The notes beneath the pieces were generated by a model. That model searched no databases and was not told the DNA's origin. It saw only the letters and a program-made list of their open reading frames with translations. DNA of 64,000 bases from NCBI GenBank assembly GCA_965656605.1, contig CBFHLC010000004.1, positions 22,520-86,519 of the forward strand, written 5' to 3'. This DNA comes from Litorivicinus sp965656605 (GTDB taxonomy: Bacteria; Pseudomonadota; Gammaproteobacteria; Pseudomonadales; Litorivicinaceae). The position numbers and the translations under genes are program-made. Below are positions 60,013 through 64,000 of this stretch, one piece after another (the stretch's first letter is position 1; every line of letters begins with the position of its first letter).

Positions 60013-60564
60013 TTAGTACCCCCGCCAATCCAGCACGGGGTCTAGGTAGCGTTCAAATCCTTGAAAGCCGTGGTCGCCGCCGTCCTCGACCGTTTGACGG
60101 GCCAAGGGCAGGGCGTTGATGGCCTGCTGCGCATCCAGTACCTCATCCCCGCGCTGAACTAACAACCACAGGCGCCGCTGGTCTTCGTTGGGTGGTTGAT
60201 ACTGCGCGAGTGAATCGCAGTGTTGCGCAGTCCATTCGAATCCGGTGCCGTCGAAATACTGCGTGGCTTGACCGATCGCTTCACGCAGTCGGATATCTGG
60301 GGTTACTGCCGGATTGATCAGGACCGCTGGTAGCTCAAATCGACTGGCCAAATACCGAGCATAAAACCCACCCAAACTGGACCCAATCAACACCTGGGGT
60401 CGGGTGTGAATCACCCAATCTTCCAAGGTTTGTATGGCTAAATCCGGAATCGTTGGCAGGTTGGGGCAAACGAGCGTTTGGCCTCGTGACTCGGCGTGTC
60501 GGATCAAGCGGTCGGCTTTGAAGGAGTGGGCCGAGCTGCCAAATCCATGAATGTATAAATGCAT
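60013..60564 (-). CDS. YqiA-family esterase
   Basis: A 183-residue alpha/beta hydrolase of the YqiA/UPF0227 type. LYIHGFGSSAHSFKADRL is the oxyanion segment, the nucleophile elbow is GSSLGGFYARYLA, Asp is in VQRGDEVLD, and catalytic His is in GGDHGFQGFE. The enzyme cleaves short acyl or palmitoyl-CoA-type esters in E. coli. ATG 60564 is preferred over the upstream in-frame ATG at 60606, which adds 14 unrelated residues. Confidence 0.88.
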   Translation of the reverse strand: MHLYIHGFGSSAHSFKADRLIRHAESRGQTLVCPNLPTIPDLAIQTLEDWVIHTRPQVLIGSSLGGFYARYLASRFELPAVLINPAVTPDIRLREAIGQATQYFDGTGFEWTAQHCDSLAQYQPPNEDQRRLWLLVQRGDEVLDAQQAINALPLARQTVEDGGDHGFQGFERYLDPVLDWRGY

Positions 60565-60630
60565 GCGGCGATGATCGCAGACCCCATGGCTTTCTGGTAG
60601 TTTCACGCCGTCAATTATCAGGATCTAGCC

Positions 60631-61635
60631 GTGGAATTTGAACAACTGCAAGCCCTCTACAACCGTCGCCAGTTTGAGCAAGTGCTGGAGCATTTAGATA
60701 CGCCTGACACGGCGCAACTGCATTGGTTAAAAGGCGAGGCCTTGCGCGGGCTAACTCGCTACGAAGACGCGGAGCAGTCCCACCGAGATGCGCTTGAACT
60801 GGATTCAGGTTTCGCCAATTCCATGTTAGGGCTGGGTGTCAGCCTGACCGCTCAGGGGAAATATGACGAGGCGATCGAGCACTTTGACCGGGTGTTACAA
60901 CGCAATCCTGGATTTGAAGCCGGATTGAACGCGCGTGCCATGGCCTATCAGCAAAAAGGCGAATTCGAGGCCGCGATTGAGGCCTACCACGGCGCTTTGG
61001 ATATTCATTTCGAGAGGGTCGCCAACCGAATCATTGAGGGGCAAGGGATCACGCACGATGATCCGGGCCTGTTCAAGCACGTGATGTTTAATGAGTTAAA
61101 GCGCAAACCCTTTACTGCCATTGTCTACAACAACATAGGCCTATGTTTGCTAAACCTGGCTGAAAAGGATGGCGCGCGGGAATACTTCAAAGAATCCATC
61201 CGCCACATCCCGACCGGTTTTGGATACCCCGATCCTGCCGAAAATCTTGAGCTACTCAGTCCATTAAAGGCGCCAGTGAGAGATGACACCCGAGAGTCAT
61301 TTAAAGAACGTTTCGATGTTGATCTGCCCGTATACGGCGGCATCGGCACGCGCCAAGATCCCGTTGTTTTAGTGTACGAGCCGGCGGGTGCAGAGTACGA
61401 ACTGGTCAGCTACGAGCACGAATTCGTTCGATGCGTGGCAAAGGGCCTGGATTTCAAAGTGCTTAACTTGGTCAGCACTGAGTTGTTGACGTTGGATGGA
61501 CGTGTGTTAGATCGGGTGAGATTCGAGGTGGAGGAAGTGCAGGGTGTTGAAATTAAACGGCTTATTAGAACTTGGTGGTTCGATGTAACCGCGCCTTGGC
61601 ATCAAGACGAGCGTCTAAATCCACAAGATCGATGA
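60631..61635 (+). CDS. Tetratricopeptide-repeat protein
   Basis: A 334-residue protein starting at GTG with AGGA 8 nt ahead. Residues about 1-140 contain three or four TPR units (LHWLKGEALRGLTRYEDAEQ, SMLGLGVSLTAQGKYDEAIEHF, ARAMAYQQKGEFEAAIEAY), with another near 165-190. The C-terminal 130 residues form an unrecognised beta-rich domain (YGGIGTRQDPVVLVYEPAGAEYELV). No signal peptide. Likely a scaffold or chaperone; partner unknown. Confidence 0.8.
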   Translation: MEFEQLQALYNRRQFEQVLEHLDTPDTAQLHWLKGEALRGLTRYEDAEQSHRDALELDSGFANSMLGLGVSLTAQGKYDEAIEHFDRVLQRNPGFEAGLNARAMAYQQKGEFEAAIEAYHGALDIHFERVANRIIEGQGITHDDPGLFKHVMFNELKRKPFTAIVYNNIGLCLLNLAEKDGAREYFKESIRHIPTGFGYPDPAENLELLSPLKAPVRDDTRESFKERFDVDLPVYGGIGTRQDPVVLVYEPAGAEYELVSYEHEFVRCVAKGLDFKVLNLVSTELLTLDGRVLDRVRFEVEEVQGVEIKRLIRTWWFDVTAPWHQDERLNPQDR

Positions 61636-61651
61636 AAAAATAGTGGCGCTG

Positions 61652-61665
61652 TGCATTCGAATGCA
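61652..61665. promoter_or_regulatory. Perfect 14-bp palindrome, LacI-type operator candidate
   Basis: TGCATTCGAATGCA is perfectly symmetric with a central CG, as in LacI/GalR-family operators. It lies 43 nt before the second SnoaL-type gene and 17 nt after the TPR gene. Confidence 0.55.
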
Positions 61666-61708
61666 TTAATTTTCGGGAGAAGCAATAAGTAACCGAGGTT
61701 TGGAATTA

Positions 61709-62722
61709 ATGAGTCAGCAGCTGACGACCTACAAGCGCGTGTTGCACGACGGTTTCAGAAAGCTGGCAGGGGCCTCGCCTGAGGAGCTCAAACTTCACCT
61801 GATGAATCTTTACCACGCTGAAGCACAGTGGCGTGGTTCTCACCCGATCAACGAACTGTCCGGAATCGATCAGATTTTGGAATCGGTTTGGCGGCCACTA
61901 AAGCACTCATTACCCGACTTAGAGCGCCGTGACGACATCATGGTCGCCGGCGATTTTGAAGGGCACGCGTTGATTGCCAGCTGCGGCCATTTAATCGGCA
62001 CCTTTACCAACGATTGGTTGGACATACCCGCGACCGGGAAAACACTTAGCATTCGCTATGGTCAAGTCGACCGGATGCAGGGGGATCGGATCATCGAGAC
62101 GACGATGATATTGGACGTCTTGGATGTCATTCGGCAAAGCGGCTACTGGCCACTGCCACCTTCTATGGGGCTTGAGGCCAAATGGGGTGCACCCTTTACC
62201 CAAGATGGTGTTCGCCTAGATTCGACCGATCCAGAGCGGGGCGCCCAAGCCATGGCCTTTATGCGCGAGATGCAGCAAGTGTTGGGGGAATACGACGACA
62301 CGCTGGACAGGTCCCGCGACGGCCTAATCAACATGCCTCAGAAAGACTATTGGCACGACAAGTTTATGTGGTACGGCCCCTGTGGTATCGGCACGACGCG
62401 TGGTTTGGAAGGATTTGTCGATGGGCACCAGCTGCCATTTAGGCTGGCGTTTCCCAATCGTGATGGCGGAAATCATTACATCCGAATCGGTGACGGCCCA
62501 TACAGCGTGACAGGCGGTTGGCCGAGTGTTTATGGCAACCACCTAGGTGGCAATTGGCTGGGTACTTCGCCCACAGGCCGACGCATCGAGATGCGGGTCA
62601 TGGACTTTTATTTAGAACACGAAGGTAAGCTTCGTGAGAACTGGGTACCGATCGACATGTTGCACGTGTTACTGCAAATGGACATCGACATTTTGGCGCG
62701 TATGCGGCTGCAGCACAGCTGA
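61709..62722 (+). CDS. Tandem SnoaL/NTF2-like domain protein, second copy
   Basis: A protein of about 337 residues, homologous along its length to the protein at 0.9-1.9 kb: two NTF2-like halves, with WHDKFMWYGPCGIGTTRGLE in the second half and the C-terminal NWVPIDMLHVLLQMDIDIL. A GAGG site lies about 10 nt before ATG 61709; the in-frame TTG 61700 is too close to it. It is preceded by a LacI-like palindrome and followed by a sugar-binding protein gene. Function unknown, presumably in carbohydrate metabolism. Confidence 0.75.
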   Translation: MSQQLTTYKRVLHDGFRKLAGASPEELKLHLMNLYHAEAQWRGSHPINELSGIDQILESVWRPLKHSLPDLERRDDIMVAGDFEGHALIASCGHLIGTFTNDWLDIPATGKTLSIRYGQVDRMQGDRIIETTMILDVLDVIRQSGYWPLPPSMGLEAKWGAPFTQDGVRLDSTDPERGAQAMAFMREMQQVLGEYDDTLDRSRDGLINMPQKDYWHDKFMWYGPCGIGTTRGLEGFVDGHQLPFRLAFPNRDGGNHYIRIGDGPYSVTGGWPSVYGNHLGGNWLGTSPTGRRIEMRVMDFYLEHEGKLRENWVPIDMLHVLLQMDIDILARMRLQHS

Positions 62723-62831
62723 TTGGCAGTTGAGGCACGTATCGTGTTGTCAGGTTGTGTGAGTTTGGTACGGTAAAGACGGGCGTTAGCCTGAGAATAG
62801 AAAAATAACGTCTGTTGGAGGACGATAGAAA

Positions 62832-64000
62832 ATGACAATGTTCAAGAAAGCGGTCTTGGCTTCTGCCATCGCATTAAGCAGTGCTTCGGCGTTTGCAGCT
62901 AACTGTGGTTTCACCCAAGGCAACGTCAGCATTATTGGCAATGAATTCCCTGCGATCCAAACTATCGTTGCTGAAGCTAAATCCTGCGCAAGTGAGGGTT
63001 CTACCATCGAGTCGAACTTGACCAAAGAGCACCGTAATTTGCACCGTGCAGCGCTGTCTGCCGATCCTGCGCAGTACAGTGTCGCGATCATCGCTAACGC
63101 CAACGTGGGTTATTTGATGGCAGACAACAGCCTACGTCCGCTTAATGACTTGGTGGAAAAGTTCGGTCAGGACATCCCGGAACGTCAGTTGATTCGTTTG
63201 GGTAATGACATTATCGCTGTTGCCTTTATGGCGAATGCGCAGCATCACATGTACCGCGCCGACGTCTTAGAAGCTGCAGGTGTTGACGTTCCCACCACAT
63301 GGGAAGGTGTGTTGGAAGCGGCCGAAGCCATCAAATCAAAAGGTCTGATGGAATACCCAGTGGGCGGCACGTACAAAGCCGGCTGGAACCTGGCTCAAGC
63401 GTTTAACAACATGTACATAGGGCATGGCGGTGAGTTCTTTAAACCGGGAACTTCTGAAGTCAACATCAACAACGCTCAAGGTGTTGCAGCACTTGAGATG
63501 ATGAAGTCGCTATCTGAGTACATGAACCCTGACTATCTGACGCACGATTCGAATGCTCTTCAGGCCGAATGGGAAGCGGGCAACGTCGCCATGGCTAACT
63601 TCTGGGCCAGCCGTGCCGGCAACCTGTTGGACGATGAAGGCTCTACCCCTGAAGTGGTCGCGGGGACCACAATGGGTGGTCCTTTGTTGGTCGCGGGCGG
63701 CAGCACACCAGCCACCACCCTTTGGTGGGATGGTTGGGCATTGGCTAAAAACATCAGCGATGCCGACGCCGAAGCTTCATTTAAAGCCATGATGAAAGGC
63801 ACCACTCAGGGCGTTCTTAATGCCGACAACATGTCGCAGGCGACCTGGTTGATTGAAGGTTATGAGCGTACGCCGGCTTCTGCAGGTGTGTTCAAGTCAA
63901 TTGAAGCGGGTTCTAAGCCATATCCGATGGCCGAAAGTCAGTCGTTGTTGCACACCGCGATCGGTGGTGAGATCTCTGACTTCTTGACCGGCAAGCAGAC
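62832..64000 (+). CDS. Sugar ABC transporter substrate-binding protein, 5' part
   Basis: A family-1 extracellular solute-binding protein, open from ATG 62832 to the right edge (389 codons visible). The signal peptide is MTMFKKAVLASAIALSSASA with cleavage near FAA. The body has RNLHRAALSADPAQYSVAII, HMYRADVLEAAGVDVPTTWE and AGNVAMANFW, typical of sugar-binding proteins. GGAGG lies 10 nt before the ATG. The C-terminus and probably the permease and ATPase genes lie outside. The adjacent SnoaL-type gene suggests a shared carbohydrate locus. Confidence 0.9.
   Translation, partial: MTMFKKAVLASAIALSSASAFAANCGFTQGNVSIIGNEFPAIQTIVAEAKSCASEGSTIESNLTKEHRNLHRAALSADPAQYSVAIIANANVGYLMADNSLRPLNDLVEKFGQDIPERQLIRLGNDIIAVAFMANAQHHMYRADVLEAAGVDVPTTWEGVLEAAEAIKSKGLMEYPVGGTYKAGWNLAQAFNNMYIGHGGEFFKPGTSEVNINNAQGVAALEMMKSLSEYMNPDYLTHDSNALQAEWEAGNVAMANFWASRAGNLLDDEGSTPEVVAGTTMGGPLLVAGGSTPATTLWWDGWALAKNISDADAEASFKAMMKGTTQGVLNADNMSQATWLIEGYERTPASAGVFKSIEAGSKPYPMAESQSLLHTAIGGEISDFLTGKQ

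Noticed and set aside
1..64000. tRNA, rRNA, insertion sequences or prophage genes
   Set aside because: No cloverleaf-like sequences, transposases, integrases or phage structural proteins were recognised on either strand.

Overview
The window looks like chromosomal DNA of a marine-type gammaproteobacterium with mid-50s percent GC. The evidence is RfaH, YqiA, a znuCB-zur operon divergent from znuA, QmcA/NfeD, a DUF2237 gene, RND pumps and many binding-protein-dependent uptake systems. No rRNA, tRNA, CRISPR, IS element or phage module was recognised. The exact taxon cannot be read from the sequence.

Layout. 0-4.4 kb: the end of a LacI-family regulator, a double SnoaL-domain protein, a CobW/COG0523 GTPase behind a near-consensus Zur box, a TauD/clavaminate-synthase-like oxygenase, and a 46-residue Cys-containing peptide behind a perfect inverted repeat. 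4.4-13.2 kb: an RND pump pair, small genes, a YitT membrane protein and a long AcnB resembling the Bacteroidetes form. 13.5-21.9 kb: cytochrome b561 and cytochrome c', then a quaternary-amine block made of a GbcA-like Rieske oxygenase, an OsmU/OpuC-type ABC importer, a GbdR-like AraC regulator, a nitrilase-superfamily amidase and a double cupin. 22-26.3 kb: an SQR-like flavoprotein, two genes each cut by one in-frame stop, a hypothetical gene and a zinc alcohol dehydrogenase. 26.3-30.8 kb: NfeD/QmcA, a histidine phosphatase, and DUF3299 with a LolCD/MacB-type transporter. 30.8-37 kb: DUF2306, RfaH, a YqhD-like dehydrogenase, and an AcoR-type sigma54 activator divergent from aldehyde dehydrogenase and DUF779, with a sigma54 promoter and palindromic activator sites. 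37-39.4 kb: a nuclease-helicase of the DinG/XPD class, then a 1-Cys peroxiredoxin.

The most interesting locus is 40.2-49.4 kb. One strand carries an LLM/SsuD-type flavin monooxygenase, an aldo/keto reductase, a flavin reductase and a complete sugar ABC importer. Divergent from it are a GntR regulator and a Gfo/Idh/MocA enzyme. This is the gene set of the sulfo-SMO oxidative desulfurisation pathway for sulfoquinovose, with no GH31 sulfoquinovosidase in view. The Gfo/Idh/MocA enzyme is a candidate for the NAD-dependent (GH188-type) sulfoquinovosidase. One permease carries a long internally duplicated insertion.

49.5-64 kb: a short transcription unit with a strong terminator, a complete dipeptide/oligopeptide importer of five genes, small genes, the zinc block znuCB-zur/znuA (ZnuA has eleven tandem His/Asp hexapeptides), gene remnants including an RND C-terminus, a YqiA esterase, a TPR protein, a second double SnoaL protein behind a LacI-like palindrome, and the start of a sugar-binding protein that runs off the end. 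Two predicted Zur boxes (1.87 kb and 58.28 kb) tie the CobW protein and the zinc importer into one zinc-starvation response.
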